Source of the DNA: Lacinutrix sp. Hel_I_90
GTDB taxonomy: Bacteria; Bacteroidota; Bacteroidia; Flavobacteriales; Flavobacteriaceae
Direction of reading: 5' to 3'
Length of the DNA stretch: 64,000 nucleotides
Assembly: GCF_000934685.1 (NCBI RefSeq)
Contig: NZ_JYNQ01000001.1
Location: forward strand, 1,166,501 to 1,230,500
Part shown: one piece after another, positions 1-8,290 of the stretch
Layout of the letters: each line of letters opens with the position of its first letter
Numbering within the stretch: the stretch's first letter is position 1
Made by a program: the position numbers and the translations under genes
Notes under the pieces: model-generated
Seen by the model: only the letters and a program-made list of their open reading frames with translations
What the model was told of the DNA's origin: nothing
The model's database searches: none

Positions 1-1096
1 CATGCAAATACTGAAGCAAATAGGCCATAGCAAAAAACGATGGGATAATGGCTATTTTTTGACTTCTAATCAGTTGAAAAGAAAGCCTCAAATTCAAGTT
101 CAAAATACGATTAACGAAACCTTCTACATAAACGCTAATAGACGGTAAGACGATTAAAATCACAGTGAGTAAAATGATGATTTTTGCGCGGTTATTCGAT
201 TCTTTATGGCTTCGGGATACCAGGTAATAAAGGATTACAGGTAGTATATAAAACAATGTTTTAAAATGTACCCATTGCTTTAAAAAAGTTATAGGCTCAG
301 AAAACAACATTGGAATTCGTGCATTAAACGCTTGTGAAAAAGCATTCATATCGTAGGTAATATTGCTGGATGTCTTACCAAAATAGGTTAATATAAAGGG
401 CAACATCCCTATTAACAAGGCTAGTAAAACACCAAGACTATTTTTAACCGTTACTTTACTTTTCTGTTTATAGACTATAACATATAAGACAATAAAAGAA
501 AGATAGAGCAAGATCCCGCCTAATCCCGTTATGGGATGAAAATTAAAGACCAACCCTATTAAAAAAGCAGATAGAACGACTCTTAGAAATGAGGGTTTCA
601 AAATTAAAAATGGAATAGGAAAAAAAGTAATGTATAAGGTTCTCGGCATCATGGTCCACAGATCTGCAATCCCCCATATTTCGAAGCCTGGCAGCCAGAC
701 AATACCTCTTACTAAAACAGAAATTAGTAAGGCGATCCAGAAATTGGATACAAATTTGTAAATAAGAAAAAACCATAAAACACCAAATAAAAGATGACAG
801 ATGCCATTCATAATATTTACAGACTGCACATAATCCTGATTTGTGAATTTCCCAAAAAACCGTAAGGATTGCACATAAAAAGGCGTGTAATACCGCACAT
901 TATCGATTGTATTTAGGTAAAGGTCTTTTTTAAATAGTTCAGGATTATCGAACTTTTGCGCTACTGGTATAATGTTTTGAATATCAGAAGACAAACTACT
1001 GTAATTCGCATTCAAATTACCTATAAAGAAGCCTAAAGCAATCGTTACATTTATTGCAATGACTAGAATAAGCTGTCTGGTTTCATTCTTTAGCAT
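1..1096 (-). CDS. Polytopic membrane protein, C-terminus cut by window edge
   Basis: An ATG at 1096-1094 opens an uninterrupted minus-strand frame that runs off the left edge, so at least 365 codons are present. It begins MLKNETRQLILVIAINVTIA and continues with many hydrophobic segments separated by short loops. One loop between about residues 40 and 80 is longer and polar, ending in YYTPFYVQSLRFFG. That layout (TM helix, large first periplasmic loop, then many helices) is typical of GT-C type glycosyltransferases and related polysaccharide membrane proteins, but I recognise no specific family motif. The start directly follows the TAA of the upstream GT2 gene at 1097, so it is the next cistron of the polysaccharide operon. 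Function is inferred from context only; it could also be a flippase-like protein. Confidence 0.75.
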   Translation of the reverse strand, partial: MLKNETRQLILVIAINVTIALGFFIGNLNANYSSLSSDIQNIIPVAQKFDNPELFKKDLYLNTIDNVRYYTPFYVQSLRFFGKFTNQDYVQSVNIMNGICHLLFGVLWFFLIYKFVSNFWIALLISVLVRGIVWLPGFEIWGIADLWTMMPRTLYITFFPIPFLILKPSFLRVVLSAFLIGLVFNFHPITGLGGILLYLSFIVLYVIVYKQKSKVTVKNSLGVLLALLIGMLPFILTYFGKTSSNITYDMNAFSQAFNARIPMLFSEPITFLKQWVHFKTLFYILPVILYYLVSRSHKESNNRAKIIILLTVILIVLPSISVYVEGFVNRILNLNLRLSFQLIRSQKIAIIPSFFAMAYLLQYLH

Positions 1097-2035
1097 TTAC
1101 GTTGCTTTTGGCGCTTTAGTAATATCGTAATGTATTGCTTGCAATAACAACTGAAAGCCAATAATAATGGTTAAAGTCACTAGCATGATGGTTCCTGTTG
1201 GCGCAAAAATGTCTTGACTGGAATAGAACCACCAGTTATATACGCCATAAATCAATCCGAATAAAAATAAAGGCGATCCAATTAAAATATAGATTGACGA
1301 CATATTAAAATCGTAAACAAAATAGGATTTATAAATACGACTTACGAAGGTTTTTATCAATTGAGGCAAAAAAACAAACGGCATTTTCCAAACGACCATA
1401 TTGGATTTTTCACCATTATAAACAGCTGGCATAGGTATATCTTTAATAACGGCTTCTTGAAAATACAATTGCGCAATTAGGGAGGTTTCAAAGTAATAAC
1501 GATTGGCTATGGCTTCAAAATCTAAGCCTTTTAAGGTCTCTGTCTTAATGGCAAAAAAACCATTGGTTGGATCAAAATTATTCCAATAACCGGTAGCGGC
1601 TTTAGTTAAAAAAGACAAGCCCAAATTACCCACTTTTCTAAAAAAGGGCATTTTTCTCAAGGCTTTAAAATCTCTAAAGCGATTGCCTTTTGCGTAACTC
1701 GCTCTATTTTCAATTAAAGGTTTTACTAAATCTTTAATGTAAGTGGTATCCATCTGGTCATCGGCATCTACTTTAACAACAATAGCCATGCCATCGGCAA
1801 TCGCTTTTGTAAATCCTGTTTTTGTAGCACCACCTACACCTAAATTCTTTTCGTTCTTAAGGTATTCTACATTTTTAAATGCATTTAGTGCTGTCTCAGG
1901 AAAAGGCTCTGGACTACAATCGTCTATAACATAGACTTTGGTGACCAAATCGGGTAATTTATTTAATACATCAACAATGTGTTTTGATGCATTATAATAA
2001 GGAATGACCACTGCTATGTTATTTTGGTTTTGCAT
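1097..2035 (-). CDS. Glycosyltransferase family 2, DPM/GtrB-like with C-terminal membrane hairpin
   Basis: This 312-residue protein has an N-terminal GT-A domain. It starts with the nucleotide-binding strand IAVVIPYYNA (residues 7-16), has DD at 38-39 and carries the metal-binding motif VDADDQMD at about 89-96. Two hydrophobic segments near residues 245-265 and 280-300 anchor the C-terminus. This build is that of polyprenyl-phosphate glycosyltransferases (DPM1, ArnC, GtrB), which load a sugar from a nucleotide donor onto a lipid carrier at the inner face of the membrane. The sugar cannot be read from sequence. The gene overlaps the upstream O-antigen ligase-like gene by 17 nt and directly precedes the truncated polytopic membrane protein. 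A GtrB-like protein followed by a GT-C-like membrane protein would fit a periplasmic side-branch system, but this is inference. Confidence 0.85.
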   Translation of the reverse strand: MQNQNNIAVVIPYYNASKHIVDVLNKLPDLVTKVYVIDDCSPEPFPETALNAFKNVEYLKNEKNLGVGGATKTGFTKAIADGMAIVVKVDADDQMDTTYIKDLVKPLIENRASYAKGNRFRDFKALRKMPFFRKVGNLGLSFLTKAATGYWNNFDPTNGFFAIKTETLKGLDFEAIANRYYFETSLIAQLYFQEAVIKDIPMPAVYNGEKSNMVVWKMPFVFLPQLIKTFVSRIYKSYFVYDFNMSSIYILIGSPLFLFGLIYGVYNWWFYSSQDIFAPTGTIMLVTLTIIIGFQLLLQAIHYDITKAPKAT

Positions 2036-3356
2036 TGTTAAAATAATATCTAGGCGCGATTAATAATACTGTTATGAGTATAAAGTAACCTAAAATAGTA
2101 AATACAGACCTATAAAGGTATAAATGTTCCCCGAAATATAAGGTAACAATCATGGCAAACACTAAGCCACTTAATACATTTTTGAGTCCACTTACTTTTC
2201 CAAATTTAACATATAAAAAAGACGTAAGCCATTTGATATAAATAAATAAACCAACGAGTCCAACTTCATTAATTAAACTGAGGTAAATATTGTGAGCAGA
2301 AGATGTAACTAGTAGTCTATTATTAACACCAATACCTATTGGGATGACATACGGATTTTTAGCAATATAGTTCAAATACATTACTACAAGTCTATCTCTT
2401 CCGGCCCCCAAGTCTTCATACAATTGACCAACATCTACATTTGCATCTTCCCCAGGAATGAATGTTGGTGCCGAGACTTTATTAATCACACGATTCTCTA
2501 TCGTTGTAGTAATGGTTTCTATAAGTTCTAAGTTCAAAAAAAACGCGATGATTACTGCTAAAGACAAGACTACAGACAAGGCTAAAAACTTACGTGTTCT
2601 CATGATAAAAATATAACAGGAAAATACTATTAATGCGAGATAAGTGGTTCTAGAACCAGAAATCCCTATAACGGATAAGCTAGTCACCATGCATGTGATA
2701 ATGAGTATTTTATTTACTTTTAATTGTTTCTGCATAAACAAACCAATGGCATAAACTAAAGAGATAAACATGGTCATGCCTAAAACAATCTTATTAGGGC
2801 CCAGGGTACCCGACAAAAAGCCACCATAAGCTTCTTTATAAACTGCGTTCCATAGAAAAGGCACAAACCCATAATGCTGTAAAAACACGAGTACAGCTTC
2901 CAATATGGCCAATATTAAAACGATGGAGGCGACTAAGTTATATTTTGATCGGTCTCGTAAATACATGGCTACTAATGCGCCGGTATAGAAGAAAACAACC
3001 ATGTGGTAATAATATAAAACTGATTTAATAAACCATAGCGGCCTGCCTTTAAAAAGACTAAATAATAAGGTAAAAATCAAAGTAAAAGCACACCATAAAA
3101 TAAAGGTATGCATGTGTTTTAGGTAAGCTTTAGAGCGGATATAAAATGAAATTAAGGGCCAATTATTATACAGTATAAAAAGAACTAAAAGTCCTGCAAC
3201 ATCAAACAATCGTAATTCATTATCGCCCTGTACACTATAATTTATAACGGGTAGATTATAAAAATAAGAAACAATCATAAGTAGTACTGCCACCCTTACA
3301 TACAGAGGTTTGAACACTTGTTTTATACGCTTGTTTATGTATTCGGTTTTGGTCAT
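2019..3356 (-). CDS. O-antigen ligase/polymerase family membrane protein (WaaL/Wzy-like)
   Basis: This 445-residue polytopic protein has about ten to eleven hydrophobic segments and one long periplasmic loop around residues 280-345. The Wzy_C/O-antigen ligase signature is visible as SGSRTTYLALIVF followed, after the large loop, by SSAHNIYLSLINEVGLVG, where the conserved His of the family sits. Such proteins either join finished O-polysaccharide to lipid A-core (WaaL) or polymerise undecaprenyl-linked repeat units (Wzy). Because the locus also encodes a Wzm/Wzt ABC exporter, which needs a ligase but no Wzy, a ligase role is attractive. The presence of Wza and Wzc keeps a Wzy role open. It starts directly after the stop of the upstream GT4 gene (3357) and overlaps the next gene by 17 nt. 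Confidence 0.85.
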   Translation of the reverse strand: MTKTEYINKRIKQVFKPLYVRVAVLLMIVSYFYNLPVINYSVQGDNELRLFDVAGLLVLFILYNNWPLISFYIRSKAYLKHMHTFILWCAFTLIFTLLFSLFKGRPLWFIKSVLYYYHMVVFFYTGALVAMYLRDRSKYNLVASIVLILAILEAVLVFLQHYGFVPFLWNAVYKEAYGGFLSGTLGPNKIVLGMTMFISLVYAIGLFMQKQLKVNKILIITCMVTSLSVIGISGSRTTYLALIVFSCYIFIMRTRKFLALSVVLSLAVIIAFFLNLELIETITTTIENRVINKVSAPTFIPGEDANVDVGQLYEDLGAGRDRLVVMYLNYIAKNPYVIPIGIGVNNRLLVTSSAHNIYLSLINEVGLVGLFIYIKWLTSFLYVKFGKVSGLKNVLSGLVFAMIVTLYFGEHLYLYRSVFTILGYFILITVLLIAPRYYFNNAKPK

Positions 3357-4430
3357 TTATACAATTTGCTGATACTGAGCTATGAGGGTGTTCATTATTA
3401 CACGTTCTGAAAAATGAGCCTTTACATGCCCTTTCAAATGTAATCCCTTTTTTTTTGCTGATTCCAAGTCGCAAATATACTTGATTATTGCCTGGCTTAA
3501 TCGCGACGCATTTTCAGCAGGAATTAATTGACCTAAATGCGGACTTTCAATCACCCGTTTACAATCTCCAACATCACTTACTACCACAGGCAAACCGGCT
3601 AATCCATATTCTAATAACGCGATAGGCAGCCCTTCCGATTTTGAAGCTAATACAGCAATTGTAGATTGTTTCAAAATATTTGAAATGTCTGGCAAGCTTC
3701 CATAAATAAACGCTTGTTTTTCTAATTTTAAGCCTTTTATTCTATTATGAATGGCTTTAGAATACGCATCCTCAAAATCTTTCCCTACACAGTGTAAGCT
3801 CCATTCTGGATAAAGTGAATTTACTTTTTTAAAAGCCTCCAATAGCGTGAAATGATCCTTTTGTGGTCTTAAGTTTGCTAAATGGATGATTCGTTTTCCA
3901 TCGCCCCCCTTTAAACTGGTAACCGCTTGGTTTGCATTTTCGATCGCAAAATTTGACAAATACATCACTTCTTTACACTTTAAATTTGTCTTCGCCCAAG
4001 CTTCTAAAGCGGTATTCACACTAAAAATTTGAGAAAAGTATCCAGAACAGATTTTTAATATTTTGAATGGGCGTTTTTCTAAAAACGCACTACCGCCATA
4101 ATGATCATGCCATACTATTTTTAGTCGTTTATTAACTAATTTAAGCAACACTGCTAGAAAAAAAGAGGTAGAATGGGCATGAATAATTTCAATTTTATTT
4201 GATTTGATATAGTTGCTCAAGGTGCTAATCGCTTTAAGGTCGATTGCTTTTTTCTTGCTTAAAAATAAATAACCAACGTCTTTAGCAATACTTTCTTTTA
4301 ACAACCCCTCTTCACGAGTCGCACACAAATAAGACGCAGTAATCTGCGAGGCCAAAGCATTAGCAATATTAACGGCCACGCGTTCTGCTCCTCCAGTATG
4401 TAATGAATCTATTAATTGTAAAACTCTCAA
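3357..4430 (-). CDS. Glycosyltransferase family 4, start ambiguous at a heptamer repeat
   Basis: This is a GT-B glycosyltransferase. From the TTG at 4430 the protein would begin LRVLQLIDSLHTGGAERVA, which is the usual GT4 N-terminus with the GGAE donor-side loop. The C-terminal half carries HLANLRPQKDH, SKSEGLPIALLEYG and the E-x7-E arrangement expected to bind the nucleotide sugar. The frame stays open 25 codons further to a GTG at 4505, but those codons only translate a (CAACCAA)n array, giving repeated NNQQPTT, and the GTG itself lies inside a second heptamer array. I therefore prefer 4430 (357 residues); the longer form would be 382. Acceptor and donor are unknown. Its stop abuts the ligase-like gene. 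Confidence 0.85.
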   Translation of the reverse strand: MRVLQLIDSLHTGGAERVAVNIANALASQITASYLCATREEGLLKESIAKDVGYLFLSKKKAIDLKAISTLSNYIKSNKIEIIHAHSTSFFLAVLLKLVNKRLKIVWHDHYGGSAFLEKRPFKILKICSGYFSQIFSVNTALEAWAKTNLKCKEVMYLSNFAIENANQAVTSLKGGDGKRIIHLANLRPQKDHFTLLEAFKKVNSLYPEWSLHCVGKDFEDAYSKAIHNRIKGLKLEKQAFIYGSLPDISNILKQSTIAVLASKSEGLPIALLEYGLAGLPVVVSDVGDCKRVIESPHLGQLIPAENASRLSQAIIKYICDLESAKKKGLHLKGHVKAHFSERVIMNTLIAQYQQIV

Positions 4431-4446
4431 GGTACTATTTGTTTTT

Positions 4447-4481
4447 GGTTGTTGGTTGTTGGTTGTTGGTTGTTGGTTGTT
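4447..4481. repeat. Tandem heptanucleotide array, five GGTTGTT units
   Basis: Five exact copies of GGTTGTT (CAACCAA on the coding strand) fill 35 bp. They lie just upstream of, or within the first codons of, the GT4 gene depending on which start is used. A 7-bp unit changes the reading frame whenever one copy is gained or lost. Confidence 0.95.
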
Positions 4482-4500
4482 TATATCTAATTTATGCCGT

Positions 4501-4591
4501 TTCACTTTTCACCCTTCACTTTTCACTTTTCACTTTTCACTATTCACTATTCACTATTCACTATTCACTTTTCACTATTCACTTTTCACTA
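4501..4591. repeat. Tandem heptanucleotide array, about 13 TTCACT(T/A) units
   Basis: Thirteen consecutive 7-mers (TTCACTT, TTCACTA and one TTCACCC) make up 91 bp, followed by a decayed unit TTCAAAA. The array fills the gap between two GT4 genes and supplies the last codons and the stop of the upstream one (ending at 4579) and the GTG candidate start of the downstream one. It is different in sequence from the neighbouring GGTTGTT array but has the same 7-bp period. Confidence 0.95.
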
Positions 4592-5697
4592 TTCAAAAGC
4601 TTAACAACTTCATGTTCAAACACATCTAATGTATACGCCTGTGACCACTCTAAAGCAGCCTCAGACATCAATTCTAAATCTCCTACATTCTCTATCGCTT
4701 TGCTAATTTGAGCTACTGCCGCTTCTAATTTTGGTTCGATTAATAAACCTCTTTTTCCATAATCCAACATATAGGGCACACATGAGATTTTTGTAACAAT
4801 GGGTATGGCACCAAAAAACATGGCTTCTGCAATGGCTTTGGGCCAGCCTTCAGATTTTGAAGGTAATATAGAGAAATGTGCTTCCTTTAGGGCTTGCTTG
4901 ACCACTGCTTTGGTTTGATTCCCATTAACTATCACAAAAGCACCCAGATTGTTTTCATGGATGTACTGTTCTAATGCTGGTCTTAAGGGGCCATCGCCAA
5001 ATAACTCTAAGGACACGGATTTTCCTTGTTTATGCAGTTCTTCAACGATTTGAATCGCTAATAGTGGTCGTTTTCCTTTGACCAAACTCCCTACGAAAAC
5101 AAACTTTAAAACAATAATGTAGTCTCGTATCGTACGCGTTTCAATTTCATCCTTTCCATAGGTCGCGGTAAAAAAAGGTTTAATATTCTTCGTTTTATTC
5201 GGCCAATCGCCATAGACCAAAACCTGCATGTTTTTAGTGAGTGTTGTGTTACTCAATAACCACTTTTGAATACGGTAACTTAAGGGTTGCTGAGCGCCCG
5301 GATCCCAGTTTCCCGCATATTTTGCAGTTTTGGGTTTCTTAGGGAAAAACAGCTGTACCACACAGCCTAACAAGCCTATGTTTCCTGGACATCGTAAATG
5401 AATATGATCGGCCCACAACATGGCTTTATACAGTTTAAAAAGTACCATCGGAATTTTTAACAAGCTCAACAAGAATTGGTTAACAGTGCTAAACTGCAAA
5501 CTAGAAATAGCCACCAATTCTGGTTGCTTTTTAAAAGGTAGCGTTAATAACTCTTGAGCATACTGGTTAGGAGAGACCACTTTAAACTCCTTAACATATT
5601 TTGTCCAAACATCCATTTCTATAACGTAAGGTGCATAGGCACAAAGTTGTCCGTTTTGTGTTAATGTAGGGGCATTAGTTATGACCAGAAACTTCAT
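4579..5697 (-). CDS. Glycosyltransferase family 4
   Basis: This 372-residue GT-B enzyme has a degenerate N-terminal acceptor domain. The C-terminal donor domain is clearer, with FVGSLVKGKRPLLAI, ELFGDGPLRPALE and ILPSKSEGWPKAIAEAMFFG, the last holding the GT4 E-x7-E-type region. It would transfer a sugar with retention of configuration at the cytoplasmic face of the inner membrane. Donor and acceptor are unknown. The ATG at 5697 overlaps the last base of the upstream acetyltransferase stop codon. The three C-terminal residues (SEK) and the stop come from the heptamer array, so the end of this protein could change length if the array changes. Confidence 0.9.
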   Translation of the reverse strand: MKFLVITNAPTLTQNGQLCAYAPYVIEMDVWTKYVKEFKVVSPNQYAQELLTLPFKKQPELVAISSLQFSTVNQFLLSLLKIPMVLFKLYKAMLWADHIHLRCPGNIGLLGCVVQLFFPKKPKTAKYAGNWDPGAQQPLSYRIQKWLLSNTTLTKNMQVLVYGDWPNKTKNIKPFFTATYGKDEIETRTIRDYIIVLKFVFVGSLVKGKRPLLAIQIVEELHKQGKSVSLELFGDGPLRPALEQYIHENNLGAFVIVNGNQTKAVVKQALKEAHFSILPSKSEGWPKAIAEAMFFGAIPIVTKISCVPYMLDYGKRGLLIEPKLEAAVAQISKAIENVGDLELMSEAALEWSQAYTLDVFEHEVVKLLNSEK

Positions 5698-6248
5698 TAT
5701 ATGTAGCCTTTTGAAGAATTCGTATTAATAACTTTAGCAGGAACACCAAGCAGTGTCACACCGCCTTCAAACGAATCGACTACTAAAGAGTTTGCTCCAA
5801 TAAGACAATCATCGCCAATGCTTATTTTTCCTGCTATAACCGCATTCGCGCCAATATATACATTATTTCCTATACTGGGAACCCCTCGTTTATCATCCCG
5901 ACCACTAACGCCAATGGTAACCCCTTGTGAGATATTACAATGATTACCAACACTACTTTTTGCATTTAGGATAATGCCTCCAAAATGCCCGATATAAAAG
6001 GAATGCCCTATTGTTACCGAATAAGGTATAGAAATACCGGTTAAAATTTCAATTAGTTTTTGCCAAATCAAGCATAAAACTAGAACTATATGTTTTACAA
6101 CTGGAATTCTTAATTTATAACACCAATGAGCGATTCTGTATTGAAATACCGCCCAAAAGCCTTGCGTAAAAAAGAAAATGGAAAAAAAATGACCCCCATA
6201 AGTCTTGTATCTTTTATAATCTGATGCGATAAGTGAAAACAAATTCAT
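5697..6248 (-). CDS. Serine acetyltransferase-like left-handed beta-helix O-acetyltransferase
   Basis: This 183-residue protein has an N-terminal part with hydrophobic stretches (FFSIFFFTQGFWAVF and about residues 48-66) and a C-terminal hexapeptide-repeat domain. The repeats read GHSFYIGHFGG, SVGNHCNISQGVTIGVSG, IGNNVYIGANAVIAG and IGDDCLIGANSLV. The order GH-GG-NI-Q-VTIG is that of CysE-type acetyltransferases. In polysaccharide loci such WcaB/CysE-like proteins acetylate sugar hydroxyls with acetyl-CoA rather than making O-acetylserine, and the membrane-leaning N-terminus fits that role. Context decides this assignment. It lies between GT2 and GT4 genes with spacings of 10 nt and a 1-nt overlap. 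Confidence 0.88.
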   Translation of the reverse strand: MNLFSLIASDYKRYKTYGGHFFSIFFFTQGFWAVFQYRIAHWCYKLRIPVVKHIVLVLCLIWQKLIEILTGISIPYSVTIGHSFYIGHFGGIILNAKSSVGNHCNISQGVTIGVSGRDDKRGVPSIGNNVYIGANAVIAGKISIGDDCLIGANSLVVDSFEGGVTLLGVPAKVINTNSSKGYI

Positions 6249-6258
6249 TACTAAACTA

Positions 6259-7257
6259 TTATTTAACTTTTGGTGGATTAAAAACTAAAGATAACCATCC
6301 TACGACTCTACCCAAACTTTCGGTAAGCGCTTCTTTCTTTTTCTTTGAAGTCAACCCATTTATAATGCGGATGGCGGTTAACAAGAATGCTGTCCCATGC
6401 CATTTAACCCGTGCTTTCAAGCTAGGTTTTGGATATTTCACCCGCCATACATACCAACCGTTTCTTAGTACCATTTTGCCATAATGAAACTGATTGGGTC
6501 TCCCTAAAGTGTCATGATTATGCACCAATTGCGCATTAGTATTTAAATAGATGTCCCCCATTTTTGTTAATCTTAACGAGAAATCAGCATCTTCGTATAA
6601 GCCATACCCTTCAAAATACGTTGCAAAACGAAGCGTTTTAAAGATTTCTACCCTGTAGGATGAAGCACCACCCATTAGAAGTTCAATGTTATAAACTTTC
6701 CCTGAAGGCGGTAAAAAACTCACAGGCCTTCCGTGTGAAAAATCAGGCATTATTCCTGGTGCTGCATTGGGTTGCAAAGCCAATTTAGAACGTATTTTAA
6801 AACGTAAGGGCTCACTTCGCATCCAGCCATCATAATAAAATTTCGAAGGATCTTGTAAGCCATCCGTCTTCTCCCATTGGACTTCATTGGTAATATAGCC
6901 CCCAACAGCTAATGTCTTTGGATGTGTGTCATAGGTGCCTAGCAACTGTTCAAAATAACTTGGCGACAACACAATATCATCATCTAAAAAACAAACGATT
7001 TCAGATGACTCCTCAACTTTACTTATTCCAAAATTCCGTTGTTTGGTTAGTCCACGGTCTTCAGCAGACACTTTAAAGTACTTTAGATTTTTAAACTGAT
7101 TTTCAGCTAAAATGTTTTCCGTTTCAGTAGTGGTAGAGCCATCAATAATGAGTATCTCGTTGGGGTAAAATGTTTGACTAGTCACCGAATGCAACAATTG
7201 CAACACCGGTTGCGGGCGCATATAGGTACAAACAATCAATGTAAAGGGTTTACTCAT
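6259..7257 (-). CDS. Glycosyltransferase family 2
   Basis: This 332-residue GT-A enzyme begins FTLIVCTYMRPQPVLQLL. It has LIIDG near residue 36-40, the RNFGIS motif near 74-79 and the metal-binding FLDDDIVLSP (DDD at about 92-94). A distal GLYEDADFSLRL supplies the ED catalytic pair typical of GT2. It should be an inverting cytoplasmic transferase that builds the polysaccharide; its sugar is unknown. The C-terminus is basic and amphipathic (KARVKWHG...TSKKKKE), which may hold it at the membrane. Its start lies within the last 8 nt of the exostosin-like gene, which suggests coupled translation. Confidence 0.9.
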   Translation of the reverse strand: MSKPFTLIVCTYMRPQPVLQLLHSVTSQTFYPNEILIIDGSTTTETENILAENQFKNLKYFKVSAEDRGLTKQRNFGISKVEESSEIVCFLDDDIVLSPSYFEQLLGTYDTHPKTLAVGGYITNEVQWEKTDGLQDPSKFYYDGWMRSEPLRFKIRSKLALQPNAAPGIMPDFSHGRPVSFLPPSGKVYNIELLMGGASSYRVEIFKTLRFATYFEGYGLYEDADFSLRLTKMGDIYLNTNAQLVHNHDTLGRPNQFHYGKMVLRNGWYVWRVKYPKPSLKARVKWHGTAFLLTAIRIINGLTSKKKKEALTESLGRVVGWLSLVFNPPKVK

Positions 7258-8290
7258 GAACTTCTAATTTAGCAATAAATACATCATGAATTGCAATAAA
7301 ATAAGCATGCCGCATCAACTTGGTTTTCCAGATTTCACGATTGTTATGCTGAATGTTTTCAAAATCGGCAGATGATAAAGCCTCATGAAAGGCTAAAATA
7401 TGCGCTGGCATTTTATGAACCTCAGCTTCCTCAATAATCACACAATGGGTTTTCCAATCGATAGTGGTATGTAATGGTAAGCGACAATCTGTATTTAACA
7501 AAATAGGAATACGCCCCATGGCTAAGGTTTCATAAAAACGGACAGAAAAATTACCCACGCCACGACTGCAAAAAGTATAGGCATTGTTAAAGATATTCTC
7601 GTAAAACTCAATCATTGATTTTTGCTTTTCCGCTTCAGAAGTCACGCCAGCACGATACTTGTTTCTTAAGATAAAATGGGAGTCTATGCGATTATCTTTT
7701 AATAAAGCCGATAGATACCCTGCACGCTTTACACTTGACGGATAAAAGACTTGCGCGTCTACCAACACCCTATGTAATGCCCTTATTACACCAACTTTTA
7801 AGTGACCTACGCCTTCTTTTAAATACTTTAAAAATCCCGATTGAGCATGCCCAACAAATCCAATAGAAGGCTTCTTTGTTTTCTTTAAAACAGAAAAAGA
7901 GTTTGGCATTTGTGCTACATAAGGATCGTTTATAAAAGCGGGCATAATAAAATTCGTGTCACTCAACGTACTGTCAAAACCACCCAATCTAAAGGTATAA
8001 CTGTTTTTTATATAATTAGTAAACCCAAAATCGCCTGCTGTATAGATCCATAAGGGTTTGTGATTTGTTTTTGAAGCCTTTAAAAGGGCATCGAACGCCT
8101 TTTTGTGTTTTATAAAACGAGTGTAATCAATGGGCATCACGATAATATCACAGGCTGCAATACTTTCCACTACTTCATAATAGTGTGCTAGCCGCTCATC
8201 GGGTTTGAAATGCAGATCAAACAACAACGGAAACACTTCCTTACGATGCGTTTCGGTTAAAAACTGAGTATCGGTATACAGTTTAAGCAT
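7250..8290 (-). CDS. Exostosin-like (GT47-type) glycosyltransferase
   Basis: This 346-residue protein has the C-terminal half of the exostosin family. SIGFVGHAQSG starts the donor domain, and CSRGVGNFSVRFYETLAMGRIPIL holds the conserved R-x-E region that contacts the nucleotide sugar; it is followed by LPLHTTIDW. The N-terminal half (HYYEVVESIAACDIIVMPIDYT) also matches the usual exostosin layout. Such bacterial GT47-like enzymes occur in capsule and O-antigen loci; donor specificity cannot be called. The gene overlaps both neighbours by 8 nt, so it is embedded in the operon. Confidence 0.82.
   Translation of the reverse strand: MLKLYTDTQFLTETHRKEVFPLLFDLHFKPDERLAHYYEVVESIAACDIIVMPIDYTRFIKHKKAFDALLKASKTNHKPLWIYTAGDFGFTNYIKNSYTFRLGGFDSTLSDTNFIMPAFINDPYVAQMPNSFSVLKKTKKPSIGFVGHAQSGFLKYLKEGVGHLKVGVIRALHRVLVDAQVFYPSSVKRAGYLSALLKDNRIDSHFILRNKYRAGVTSEAEKQKSMIEFYENIFNNAYTFCSRGVGNFSVRFYETLAMGRIPILLNTDCRLPLHTTIDWKTHCVIIEEAEVHKMPAHILAFHEALSSADFENIQHNNREIWKTKLMRHAYFIAIHDVFIAKLEVHE

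Noticed and set aside
543-776. 77-codon minus-strand frame at the left edge
   Set aside because: It is a shifted frame inside the truncated polytopic membrane protein that runs uninterrupted through 1-1096.
4501-4591. CRISPR array
   Set aside because: The repeat unit is 7 bp, perfectly tandem, without spacers; no cas genes are near.
4403-4711. 102-codon plus-strand frame rich in SLFTIHY repeats
   Set aside because: It only translates the two heptamer arrays on the strand opposite to the GT4 genes; the repetitive protein has no family features.
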